DNA from: Hominiventricola filiformis
Lineage (GTDB): Bacteria; Bacillota; Clostridia; Lachnospirales; Lachnospiraceae
Assembly (NCBI RefSeq): GCF_020686965.1
Contig: NZ_JAJEPS010000009.1
Span: 73,659-137,658 of the forward strand
Length of the DNA stretch: 64,000 nucleotides
Direction of reading: 5' to 3'
Part shown: piece after piece, positions 1 to 7,977 of the stretch
How the letters are laid out: each line of letters starts with the position of its first letter
Numbering within the stretch: the first letter of the stretch is position 1
Made by a program: the position numbers and the translations under genes
Notes under the pieces: model-generated
What the model was told of the DNA's origin: nothing
Databases searched by the model: none
What the model saw: the letters and a program-made list of their open reading frames with translations, nothing else

Positions 1-771
1 ATATTTCAGCTGGTTGTCTTTATCCGTGAACTGAATGCCGAATGCTTTTGCAAATCCGTCACCGAAGTTGTGGCTGGTACCGGACTGCAGTGCCTTTCCG
101 TCATGCATCAGTGCCTCGATGGTGTAGGTGGCAATGGCACCTGCGAATTTCTCTTTATCTGTCTTGCGTCCTTTGATAACCGGAATAGCCAGTACCTGCT
201 CACAGAAGTCTGCATAAACATTCAGCATCTGCTGGGTACGTGCCTCTGCCTCTTCCTCAGTCGCATGTACGGTATGTCCTTCCTGCCACAGGAACTCTCT
301 GGAGCGAAGGAACGGTCTTGTGGTCTTCTCCCAACGGAGTACAGAACACCACTGGTTATATACCTTCGGAAGATCTCTGTAGGAATGAACCTCTTTCTGA
401 TAGAAATCGCAGAACAGAGTCTCGGAAGTCGGACGTACACACATACGCTCCTGCAGCGGTTCCAGTCCGCCATGGGTAACCCATGCTACTTCCGGAGCAA
501 ATCCTTCTACATGGTCTTTCTCTTTCTGAAGCAGACTCTCCGGAATCAGCATCGGCAGATATACATTCTCTACCCCTGTCTCTTTGAATCTGCGGTCAAG
601 TTCGTTCTGGATGTTTTCCCAGATTGCATAGCCAGCCGGTTTGATTACCATGCATCCCTTTACGCTGGTATAATCACACAGCTCTGCTTTCTTCACGACA
701 TCGGTGTACCACTGGGCGAAATCCACGTCCATGGAAGTGATGCCTTCTACTAATTTTTTGTCTTTTGCCAT
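1..771 (-). CDS. proS: Proline--tRNA ligase (ProS), partial, cut by window edge
   Basis: This is the class II synthetase that charges tRNA-Pro in the cytoplasm. Only the first 257 residues are present; the gene runs off the left edge. The short, archaeal/eukaryote-like (type 3) form is indicated by an N-terminus that goes straight into motif 1 (GCMVIKPAGYAIWENI, residues 39-54). The CVRPTSETLF segment (111-120) and motif 2 with RSREFLWQEGHT (156-167) follow, with no editing insert visible. The start is the ATG at 771, behind an AAGGAG-like site. The family is usually about 480 residues long. The identification is firm, but the C-terminal domain cannot be checked. Confidence 0.95.
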   Translation of the reverse strand, partial: MAKDKKLVEGITSMDVDFAQWYTDVVKKAELCDYTSVKGCMVIKPAGYAIWENIQNELDRRFKETGVENVYLPMLIPESLLQKEKDHVEGFAPEVAWVTHGGLEPLQERMCVRPTSETLFCDFYQKEVHSYRDLPKVYNQWCSVLRWEKTTRPFLRSREFLWQEGHTVHATEEEAEARTQQMLNVYADFCEQVLAIPVIKGRKTDKEKFAGAIATYTIEALMHDGKALQSGTSHNFGDGFAKAFGIQFTDKDNQLKY

Positions 772-885
772 TTTTTTGCAATCTCCTTTTTCATAGCCGC
801 CGCGCCTTCTCGTCAGCAGCCGTTTTCCTGCAATTTTGCACCATTTTTAATTGTAAAAAGGAATGAAGGGTTTGTCAACATTCTC

Positions 886-1554
886 TTAACAATCATTTTC
901 CATCCGGTCAATGTTTTTGATCTTTCCAATCACTACCAGCACATCACCCTCCCGGAACCGGTAATCCGGCGCAATCTCAATATTCGTCTCATGGCCGTTC
1001 TGCACCGCAATAATATTAAGACCGTATTTCTTTCTGATATTCAGCTCCATGACACTGGCTCCCAGCATGGACTCCGGTACGGAAATCTGACGGATCTCCA
1101 CACTGTTATCAAGAGCGATGTAATCCATAAAGGTGCTGGAAATGAGCCGTTTTCCAAGGCGCACTGCCATATCCTTCTCCGGGTAGACGACCGTGGCACC
1201 GATACGCTTCAGCACTTCCCCCTGCTCCACGCTGCTGGCTTTGGCAATGACCTTAGGCACGCCCAGATCGATGACGCTCATGGTAATCAGGATGCTGGCG
1301 TCAATTTTCTCACCGATGCAGACTGCCACCACATCGCAGTTCTGAATACCGATTTCTTTTAACGTATCACTGTAGATGGTATCTGCCACAAAGGCATAAT
1401 CTGTATACTGCCGAAGCTCTTTCACACGGCTTTCATCCCGATCCACGGCAATCACTTCCTTACCGGCCTGTGCCAGTGTAATGGCAAGGGCAGTGCCGAA
1501 CCGTCCCAGTCCGATGACCCCGAAGGAAGCTGATTCTTTCTTTTTCTTTATCAT
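886..1554 (-). CDS. ktrA: KtrA/TrkA-type potassium channel regulatory subunit
   Basis: This cytoplasmic RCK protein gates a K+ transporter in response to bound nucleotide. An N-terminal Rossmann fold carries the GLGRFG motif (residues 15-20) and an acidic strand end (VDRDE), which is the usual nucleotide-binding pattern. A C-terminal RCK_C domain spans roughly residues 140-222. At 222 residues it has the length of a single-RCK KtrA rather than a doubled TrkA. It follows the pore gene on the same strand with a 12-nt gap, so the two form an operon. TrkA is the alternative name. Confidence 0.92.
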   Translation of the reverse strand: MIKKKKESASFGVIGLGRFGTALAITLAQAGKEVIAVDRDESRVKELRQYTDYAFVADTIYSDTLKEIGIQNCDVVAVCIGEKIDASILITMSVIDLGVPKVIAKASSVEQGEVLKRIGATVVYPEKDMAVRLGKRLISSTFMDYIALDNSVEIRQISVPESMLGASVMELNIRKKYGLNIIAVQNGHETNIEIAPDYRFREGDVLVVIGKIKNIDRMENDC

Positions 1555-1566
1555 ACTCGTTCTCCT

Positions 1567-2868
1567 TTATCCTATGGTCACGGATTCCTCCGTATATCTT
1601 GCATTTTTCGGCTGCCGGCTGACCCAGATCGTGATCATGGTCATGGCACCCAGCCTTCCGGTAAACATAAAAAAGATCAAAATCCACCGGGCTGCAATGC
1701 CAAGTCCCGGCGTAATACCGGTGGATAATCCTGCAGTACTGAAGGCTGACACCGTCTCAAAAAAGAGCTGCATGAAGGTAAGCTCCGGCTCCGCCACACA
1801 CATCAGGAAGGTTCCCACGCAGACCATCAGGGCGGAACAGATCACGATCATGGACGCCCTGGATACATTTTCCTTCGGAATACTTCTCCGGAATGCGCCT
1901 ACCGGGCGCTTGGAAAATTCGCTCCGCACCGACTGCAGCAATACAAACATCGTACTGGTCTTCACACCGCCTCCGGTGGAACCGGAAGATGCTCCGATGA
2001 ACATGAGGATACAGATTACGAACAGTCCCCCATTGCTGAAGCTTCCCAGGGAACAGGTGGAAAATCCCGCTGTTCTGGCGGACATGCTGTGGAAAAATGC
2101 CGCCATCCAGGAGATGGGCTCCGTCAGCTTCAAAAGCAGCGTACCGCCAGCCAATAAAATACCCGTCGTCACCAGCACCACTTTTGTGTGAAGTGTCAGC
2201 CTTCGGAAATTCCGCTGTCTCCCCAGATCCAGAATAACCGGAAATCCAATACCACCCACGATGACCAGTACACTGGTAATGAGATTCAATGCCACATTAT
2301 CCCGATAGGGAATCAGATTTGTCATATTCCCAAGAATATCAAATCCCGCATTATTAAAAGAAGCTACCGAGTGAAAAATACTGATTCCCAGCGCATGGAG
2401 CGGGGAATAATCTTTCAGGAAAACCGGAAACGATAACAGAGCGCCCGCGGTTTCCACCACCAGAGTAATCAGAAGCACTGCTTCCACCATACGGACGATT
2501 CCTTTGTAACTGTCTACATTTAACGCTTCCTTTGCCAGCACCCTGCTCTTGATACTGACTTTCTTTCCGGCAGCAATCATAAGGCCCAGTCCTGCGGAAG
2601 CCACACCCAGACCGCCGATCTGGATTAAAATACCAATGACCGTCTGTCCGAAAGCCGTAAAGGTATCCGCGGTATCCACCACCACAAGACCCGTCACACA
2701 TACTGCACTGGTGGCCGTAAAGAGGGCATTAAGAGGCGTTACTGTCACGCCTGATTTTATAGAAAAAGGTAATAACAAAAGCAATGTACCGATCAGAATC
2801 ACCAGTGCAAATCCCATGGTAATGAGTCTGCCCGGCGGCTGCTTTTTTATAAATTCCTGAATATTCAT
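1567..2868 (-). CDS. ktrB: KtrB/TrkH-family potassium channel pore subunit
   Basis: This integral membrane K+ uptake protein has 433 residues. Four repeated pore motifs are visible, each with its filter glycine: AVCVTGLVVV, SFNNAGFDIL, SARTAGFSTC and SAFSTAGLSTG, separated by hydrophobic membrane segments. I place the start at the ATG at 2868 because a GGAG site lies just upstream. A longer open frame (to 2952) adds a non-hydrophobic leader that does not fit the family. The RCK subunit KtrA is encoded directly downstream. The divergent neighbour begins at 2999, so both promoters share about 130 bases. Confidence 0.92.
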   Translation of the reverse strand: MNIQEFIKKQPPGRLITMGFALVILIGTLLLLLPFSIKSGVTVTPLNALFTATSAVCVTGLVVVDTADTFTAFGQTVIGILIQIGGLGVASAGLGLMIAAGKKVSIKSRVLAKEALNVDSYKGIVRMVEAVLLITLVVETAGALLSFPVFLKDYSPLHALGISIFHSVASFNNAGFDILGNMTNLIPYRDNVALNLITSVLVIVGGIGFPVILDLGRQRNFRRLTLHTKVVLVTTGILLAGGTLLLKLTEPISWMAAFFHSMSARTAGFSTCSLGSFSNGGLFVICILMFIGASSGSTGGGVKTSTMFVLLQSVRSEFSKRPVGAFRRSIPKENVSRASMIVICSALMVCVGTFLMCVAEPELTFMQLFFETVSAFSTAGLSTGITPGLGIAARWILIFFMFTGRLGAMTMITIWVSRQPKNARYTEESVTIG

Positions 2869-2998
2869 TGTATCGTTACTCCTGTCCGCTTTGTCTGTAA
2901 CATAGCATCCACATTTTCGTTTGTCAATATCAGCCAGCATAGGATCAGCCAATTCACAGATACTGATAGTAGAATCTGTGAAAAAGGAGGATGCAGTT

Positions 2999-3970
2999 AT
3001 GAACCGGAGGAATACACTCTACATGCAGAAAGCAGCCATTGCTGCCGCAGTCTATCTGGTTCTGCGGTATCTTCTGCCTCTGGTTTTTCCTTTTTTCTTT
3101 GCGTGGCTGACGGTTGCCGCCCTGAACCGGTTCCGTCACCGGATATCCATGCGTCTGGTTCCTCTCAGCGCCGGTGTGTTGAGTATCCTTTTTCTGGCTG
3201 TACTTCTCTTTCTTCTGCTGAGCGGCTATCTTCTCTATCCACCCATCCGGGAACTTTTTCCGGTGTGGCAGGACTTCCTTTTACGTATGCCGCTTCTGTC
3301 TGACTGGATTCCTTCCTCCCTGCTGGGACAGATCACCCGCATGATGCCCTCCGTCTTCTCATGGCTGTTCGGAATCTTTCTTTATTTTGTCTCTCTGCTT
3401 CTCTTTGCCAGAGACTGGAAAGCCTTTGATGCAATGCTTTCAAAACTTCCTTTTTATCAGATGGTACGAAATGCCGGCGGCCGGTTGGCCACTGCCTGTC
3501 AAAACTGGATCCATGCCCAGATCCGGATCATGTTCGTCATTACCCTGGAATGTGCCGCCGGTTACTGGCTGCTGCTCCATCTGCCAGGTGCCGGACTGTG
3601 GGCCGTGCTCACCGGTTTTCTGGATGCGCTTCCGGTCTTCGGCACTGGGATCGTATTTCTTCCCTGGATTCTCGTGGAACTGCTCCGGCAGCGTTTCCTT
3701 GTCTGCCTGAAGCTTTCCATCCTCTACGCCATCACCTGGCTCACCCGTGAACTTCTGGAGCCGGGGCTTCTTGGCAACGGTCTTGGTCTCCTTCCAGTCT
3801 GCTTTCTGATCTCCGTCATTGCCGGGTTAAAACTTTTTGGTCCTGTGGGACTTTTTACCGGCCCTTTCGGAATCCTTCTTATCAGAGAGCTGTGGGTGGA
3901 GCTGGAAACTCCGGCTTCACCTCATACGTCATCTGTCTGCCCGTCCGGGGATGACGAAAAGACGTCTTAA
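2999..3970 (+). CDS. AI-2E/YtvI-family permease
   Basis: This is a 323-residue polytopic membrane protein of the AI-2E exporter / YtvI family. It has two N-terminal hydrophobic hairpins, a central amphipathic region (about residues 90-160), then paired membrane spans with the conserved LDALPVFGTGIVFLPW segment and a glycine-rich C-terminal span (GPVGLFTGPFGIL). The start is the ATG at 2999 with AAGGAGG eight bases upstream; an upstream in-frame ATG at 2921 has no such site. The substrate is unknown; YtvI-like members occur in spore formers. The last 89 bases overlap the 3' end of the pseudouridine synthase gene on the other strand. Confidence 0.8.
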   Translation: MNRRNTLYMQKAAIAAAVYLVLRYLLPLVFPFFFAWLTVAALNRFRHRISMRLVPLSAGVLSILFLAVLLFLLLSGYLLYPPIRELFPVWQDFLLRMPLLSDWIPSSLLGQITRMMPSVFSWLFGIFLYFVSLLLFARDWKAFDAMLSKLPFYQMVRNAGGRLATACQNWIHAQIRIMFVITLECAAGYWLLLHLPGAGLWAVLTGFLDALPVFGTGIVFLPWILVELLRQRFLVCLKLSILYAITWLTRELLEPGLLGNGLGLLPVCFLISVIAGLKLFGPVGLFTGPFGILLIRELWVELETPASPHTSSVCPSGDDEKTS

Positions 3971-4538
3971 AGGAGCAGAGGCAGAGCTGTCCGCCGCCTT
4001 TCCCATATTTGGCATCTCCCACAATGGGCATGCCCGCATGGGAAAGCTGTACCCGGATCTGATGATGGCGTCCTGTGAGCAGACGGATCTTCAGAAGAGT
4101 CTGATCTTCCCAGGACTCCAGCACTTCGTAGGTAAGTTCACTCCGCTTGCTTCCTCTGGTCCCTTCCGGCACCACTTTGGATAAGTTGTTTCTGGCATCT
4201 TTCAGAAGATAATCCACCAGTGTGCCTGATTCTGCGGAAGGTTTTCCACATACCAGCGCCTGATACCATTTTTCCATGTGGATATGGTCCGCTACCTGTC
4301 TGCTCAGGTCTGCTGCTGCCTTCTCATTAAATGCCACCAGAAGGATTCCCTCTACCGGCTGGTCCAGACGGTTCACCAGACCCAGATAGGGATTCTTCAT
4401 TCCTTCTTCCAGGAGATCGTTTCTGAGCATGCTCATAAGGTCCGGCACTGACGCCCGTGCACTCTGCACTGCCAGTCCGGCACGTTTATGAATGACGCAG
4501 AGATCTTCGTCTCTGTAAAGTATTTCATATTTTTTCAT
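3882..4538 (-). CDS. RluA-family pseudouridine synthase
   Basis: This 218-residue enzyme isomerises uridine to pseudouridine in rRNA or tRNA. The catalytic aspartate sits in NRLDQPVEGILL (family pattern HRLDxxTSG), and the GRHHQIRVQLSHAGMPIVGDAKYG block near the C-terminus is diagnostic. There is no S4 domain. The threonine-serine of the usual motif is replaced by PVE, so the exact target cannot be named. The start at 4538 is supported by GAGG upstream. Its 3' end runs 89 bases into the convergent permease gene. Confidence 0.87.
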   Translation of the reverse strand: MKKYEILYRDEDLCVIHKRAGLAVQSARASVPDLMSMLRNDLLEEGMKNPYLGLVNRLDQPVEGILLVAFNEKAAADLSRQVADHIHMEKWYQALVCGKPSAESGTLVDYLLKDARNNLSKVVPEGTRGSKRSELTYEVLESWEDQTLLKIRLLTGRHHQIRVQLSHAGMPIVGDAKYGKGGGQLCLCSFKTSFRHPRTGRQMTYEVKPEFPAPPTAL

Positions 4539-4554
4539 CTTATACCTCTTTAAC

Positions 4555-4602
4555 AGTGACACAAACCGGGAGTGACAGGCTGTCACTCCCGGATGTGTCA
4601 CT
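4555..4602. repeat. Long imperfect hairpin between two co-directional genes
   Basis: An inverted repeat of about 23 bases per arm (arms begin AGTGACACA and end TGTGTCACT) sits between the end of the membrane protein gene (4612) and the RBS of the pseudouridine synthase gene. It has no T-run on the transcribed side, so it may be a terminator lacking a U-tract, an mRNA-processing stem, or a small palindromic repeat. Confidence 0.7.
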
Positions 4603-4611
4603 ATTCTATGT

Positions 4612-5274
4612 TCAACCGCCTAAAAATTCTGTCATTACTTCCTGGAACAGCTGCTCTTCTTCTTTCTTCAGTACCGGAGTCCTGGATTTATTTTCCGGCA
4701 CCGGCTTCTGCCTGGCAGCATCTGTCTTCTCTGCTGTGTCCGGTTCTTCGAATGTCTCATACACATGCATCTGTCTTGGATACAGTGTATTGGCCACATA
4801 ATCATTGAGGAAGACTTCCGCCTGTTCCCACAGGCTGTCTGTCTCGAACCACAGAATTGCCATCCGGACGATAACCGCTGCACCGACTGATGCCAACAGC
4901 CTGTCCACACAGACCGCAGCCGGATAACGCAGGAAATAGAATGTCACCGCTTCCATCACTCCGATACTCACTATCAGTTCCATCCAGCACTCCGGAAGCC
5001 GTTTCCAGCGCAGCAGCCGGACGCCGCATCTTCGCTCTTGGCAGAGATATTTTTTTACAAATACCGGAATGTCGCTGATCTCCACATGAACCTCATAGCT
5101 CTTTTCAAATTTGAGCGTCATGGCACGAATCATCCGGCTCTTCTCCCCGCCGTCCAGCAATGCATTTTTGCTCAGTTTTCCAAATATCATTCTGCGTGCC
5201 AGTACCAGAATGATCCCCCAGATTCCCAGTACTGCAAATTCTCCGTAGTAAGACCACCATGCATCATACAACAT
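4612..5274 (-). CDS. Conserved hypothetical membrane protein
   Basis: I do not recognise a named family. The 220-residue product starts with a membrane span (about residues 9-27, VLGIWGIILVLARRMIF) followed by a basic stretch. A soluble segment comes next, then two more hydrophobic stretches (about 95-135) and a charged C-terminal tail rich in Glu and Lys ending QEVMTEFLGG. It reads like a small membrane-anchored protein with a cytoplasmic tail. It sits between mtnN and the pseudouridine synthase gene on the same strand. Confidence 0.6.
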   Translation of the reverse strand: MLYDAWWSYYGEFAVLGIWGIILVLARRMIFGKLSKNALLDGGEKSRMIRAMTLKFEKSYEVHVEISDIPVFVKKYLCQERRCGVRLLRWKRLPECWMELIVSIGVMEAVTFYFLRYPAAVCVDRLLASVGAAVIVRMAILWFETDSLWEQAEVFLNDYVANTLYPRQMHVYETFEEPDTAEKTDAARQKPVPENKSRTPVLKKEEEQLFQEVMTEFLGG

Positions 5275-5351
5275 CTCTCTATGCCTCCCCTTGCTTTTAG
5301 TGGTCTCATTATAGAGCGGAATGCTCCGGCGGTGAAGCAGATCTTATCGAC

Positions 5352-6062
5352 TTATTTCACGCGGGAAATAAAGTTCTCTACCAGTGCCACGCTGTGACGG
5401 ATTGCCTGTTTCTCAAATGCCGGATAGTCAACAACTGCACTGTCATCCGCTTTATCGGAAATGGCGCGTAATACCACAAACGGGATCTTGTTAAGATAAG
5501 CTGCCTGTGCGATGGCTGCTCCTTCCATCTCGGTACACATACCGCCGAACTGCTGGGAAATCCGGTTCTTTACAGCGCGGTCAGAGATAAACTGGTCACC
5601 GCTCACAACTCTTCCGGTAAATGCGCGTACTTCCGGCACTGCTTTCGCACATGCTTCTTTTGCTGCTGCTACCAGATCCGGATCTGCCTTAAAGCAGCTG
5701 GTCTCCATTCTCGGGATCACACCCGGTTTGTATCCGAAACCGGTGGCATCCATATCATGCTGCACTGCATCGGTGGAGATGACGATATCGCCGATATTGA
5801 TCTCTGCTCTCAGAGATCCTGCGATACCGGTATTGATCACTACATCTACCTGAAACAGATCTGCCAGAATCTGGGTGCAGATACCTGCGTTGACCTTGCC
5901 GATTCCACTGCGGACGATGACCACTTCATGACCATTCATGGTGCCGGAATAAAAGTCCATGGAAGCTTTGGTCAGTTTCTCCGGATTCTCCAGTTTTACG
6001 CGGAGTGCTTCCACTTCCTCCTCCATTGCTCCGATGACTCCGATTTTTTTCTTTTTATTCAT
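5352..6062 (-). CDS. mtnN: 5'-methylthioadenosine/S-adenosylhomocysteine nucleosidase
   Basis: This enzyme hydrolyses methylthioadenosine and S-adenosylhomocysteine to adenine and the thiosugar, clearing methylation and polyamine by-products. The 236-residue protein keeps the family signature. GVIGAMEEEVEAL holds the first catalytic Glu, the GSLR segment follows NTGIAG, EMEGAAIAQAA holds the ribose-binding Glu, and RAISDKAD holds the catalytic Asp. I chose the ATG at 6062 because AAAGGA lies upstream and MNKKKKIGVIGAMEEE matches the family N-terminus; the longer frame to 6098 does not. Confidence 0.95.
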   Translation of the reverse strand: MNKKKKIGVIGAMEEEVEALRVKLENPEKLTKASMDFYSGTMNGHEVVIVRSGIGKVNAGICTQILADLFQVDVVINTGIAGSLRAEINIGDIVISTDAVQHDMDATGFGYKPGVIPRMETSCFKADPDLVAAAKEACAKAVPEVRAFTGRVVSGDQFISDRAVKNRISQQFGGMCTEMEGAAIAQAAYLNKIPFVVLRAISDKADDSAVVDYPAFEKQAIRHSVALVENFISRVK

Positions 6063-6203
6063 AATTTCAATCCTTTCTGATGCTGATAACCTGATCATTA
6101 TCAGTATACCGGAAGTTTCCTGTTTTGACTAGAAAAAACACAGGATTTCTGCTATACTGACCTATGCTTATGGATATATTTTATCACATCAGGAGGAATG
6201 ATT

Positions 6204-6452
6204 ATGGTATATAGAACAAAAGGAACCTGCTCTCAGGCAATCAACGTGGAAGCAGAAAACGGAATTGTAACAAAAGTTCAGTTTGTCGGCGGATGTGCCG
6301 GAAATACTGCCGGTATTGCAAAACTGGTAGTCGGCATGAAAGTGGACGACGTCATCAATAGACTGGAAGGCACCACCTGCGGCCCGCGCCCGACCTCATG
6401 TCCGGATCAGCTGGCAAAAGCTTTGAAGCAGCTGAAATCTGAACAGCAGTAA
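6204..6452 (+). CDS. TSCPD-domain protein (TIGR03905 type)
   Basis: This is a small 82-residue cytoplasmic protein of the TSCPD family, which also occurs as a C-terminal module of vitamin B12-dependent ribonucleotide reductases. Cysteines appear at GTCSQAI, VGGCAGNT and TTCGPRPTSCPDQ, the last giving the family its name; they suggest metal or nucleotide binding. The ATG at 6204 is preferred over the one at 6198 because AGGAGG at 6191-6196 lies only one base from the latter. It is a single gene followed by a long hairpin. Confidence 0.88.
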   Translation: MVYRTKGTCSQAINVEAENGIVTKVQFVGGCAGNTAGIAKLVVGMKVDDVINRLEGTTCGPRPTSCPDQLAKALKQLKSEQQ

Positions 6453-6469
6453 TTATCTGAAAGCAAAAT

Positions 6470-6521
6470 AAGGGGCTGTTGCAGAATAGATGATTACTCA
6501 TCTATTCTGCAACAGCCCCTT
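6470..6521. terminator. Near-perfect 24-bp hairpin, possible terminator or repeat
   Basis: Arms of about 24 bases (starting AAGGGGCTGTTGCAGAATAG) surround a four-base loop. It follows the TSCPD gene, but no clear T-run comes after it on the plus strand. The same core, CTATTCTGCAACAG, recurs in the hairpin at 7102-7146. It also marks the point where the broken Spx/ArsC-like gene stops, so it may be part of a mobile repeat rather than a plain terminator. Confidence 0.65.
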
Positions 6522-6529
6522 GCGCTACA

Positions 6530-6690
6530 TTCATAAGAGAGCTTCCAGCTCCGTCCATACCAGTTCTTTCACTCCTCAAACGTCGGATTATTCTCCTTAA
6601 AATGACGGTCTTCATAGAAAATCGGATGCTCATCCAACCATTTTTTTGCCCTCTGACAGATAGAACATTAGGGTATTCAAGAAATATCAT
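6530..6690 (-). pseudogene. Broken, truncated Spx/ArsC-family gene
   Basis: Reading from the ATG at 6690 (GGAG upstream) gives MIFLEYP and then leaves frame. Restoring one missing A gives KCSICQRAKKWLDEH followed by FYEDRHFKENNPTFEE, which is the N-terminus of an arsenate reductase / Spx-family protein with its CxxC-like thioredoxin-fold motif. A stop after TFEE and further frame loss follow, and similarity ends where the 6470-6521 hairpin begins. Only about 50 of the usual 115 or so residues remain. This is a dead gene; the family call rests on the restored frame. Confidence 0.75.
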
Positions 6691-6739
6691 ACGTATAGTC
6701 TCCTTTTTATTTATCACACCATTCCTGCATGGTTTCATG

Positions 6740-7101
6740 CACCCGGAATCCGGACGATAGACTTCGCTCCCTTGTGGAATATTCTGTGTGAAGGCAACAC
6801 TTCCCTCGCAGCTGATCCATTTGGGTATATGGAATGTTTGTGCCTCTCCACGCCCAATATTTGCAATGAAAAAAATATTTTTCGCTATATAATTTCAGAA
6901 ATTAAATAAATTGGCCATATAGAGATTCTTATGCATCTTTTGCCCAAATTTTCCTAGTTTTCTGGGCATCTGATATCACAGATTTTCTATATGTCCAAAT
7001 CAAATAACAAGACTTGTTTTTTGTAGAATTTTCGCGTGTCTGAACTGCCTGATTGGGCAGAAAATAACTTTTATTTTCTATCTGCCCTACAAAATAGAAA
7101 A
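6740..7101. other. AT-rich gap without a recognisable gene
   Basis: No open frame with a plausible start and RBS was seen on either strand. Short inverted repeats of the TGCCC...GGGCA kind occur near 6953-6970 and 7047-7085. The stretch lies between the broken Spx/ArsC gene and a second related hairpin and looks like decayed sequence. Confidence 0.5.
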
Positions 7102-7146
7102 GGACTGATACAGAACAGATGACTCCATCTATTCTGCAACAGTCCC
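7102..7146. repeat. Second copy of the GCAGAATAGATG hairpin
   Basis: The arms GGACTG..ACAGAACAGATG and CATCTATTCTGCAACAGTCC form an imperfect hairpin followed by CTCTATTTT on the plus strand. Its right arm shares CATCTATTCTGCAACAG with the hairpin at 6470-6521, so the two are related. The 260 bases from here to the next gene at 7409 show nothing else. Confidence 0.65.
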
Positions 7147-7408
7147 TCTATTTTATGGATGTTTTTGGTTCGTATACTTTCGCTTAAGACTAAAATGGTT
7201 CACATTTTATTCGTTAATATAGTTACGTTTTGATCCGGCCTGATCATGTATTTCCGTACGGTTATTGACTTATCTTTCTTCATAAGTCCTGTTCCATATT
7301 CAATTGTGTGTTCTTCCGTCCTTAAGTATGTTGAGTTTGTAGTTTTTTAATAATAATTTGCAGTTATTCCATATTCAGTTGTAGTTGAAGCCATTTGCTC
7401 ATGTTGAG

Positions 7409-7900
7409 CTAGTTAAATAATTTCGCATTCGTACTGGTATCAGTTGATTCCGTTGTACCGTTTTCAGTCACAGAATGGGCACCAGTCACCCGATAGTACT
7501 TGTTCTTGGTAACTTTGTAGGAACCGCTATATACAGTCGCCATGGATGCATCTGCTGCCGTACCGGTCCAGTAATTGACCGTTCCCCAGCTTCCATATGC
7601 CGCAGTATCACTCTTGTCCAGATAAATTCGCACATAGACTCGATCTGCTTTGACATGCGCCAGAGTATTTCCCGAACAAGATGCATGAGTTGAATCTTCT
7701 TTTGTCAGTGAACTTTTACCTGATTTCAAATAGGTTCCTCTTGCGATCCCGTACCAAGTATCTGTCTCACTGTCTTCTGTTGAGTCGTAGACATGGTATC
7801 CTGCCGGTTCGACGACTTCTTCCTCAGCTGCCAGCACCGGGAGACTGTTTCCCAGCGTCAGGATGCCCGCCACAGCCAACATGACTGCTCGTTTCAACAT
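7409..7900 (-). CDS. Secreted DUF6147-like protein
   Basis: This is a 163-residue exported protein of unknown function. It has a signal peptide (MLKRAVMLAVAGILTLGNS, then LPVLAAEE with a likely cleavage after AA). The mature domain has the pattern ARGTYLKSGKSSL, SGNTLAHVKADRVYVRIYLD, YGSWG and a closing YYRVTGAHSV with NGTTES, which resembles the DUF6147 beta-rich family of Firmicutes. The ATG at 7900 lies 10 bases from GGAG; a GTG at 7906 touches the Shine-Dalgarno. A single gene, probably monocistronic. Confidence 0.65.
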   Translation of the reverse strand: MLKRAVMLAVAGILTLGNSLPVLAAEEEVVEPAGYHVYDSTEDSETDTWYGIARGTYLKSGKSSLTKEDSTHASCSGNTLAHVKADRVYVRIYLDKSDTAAYGSWGTVNYWTGTAADASMATVYSGSYKVTKNKYYRVTGAHSVTENGTTESTDTSTNAKLFN

Positions 7901-7977
7901 AACCACTCTCTCCTTTCACACTATCCTATGTAAGCTTACATAGATATAACGTATGAAATGGGAATTATTGACACCTG

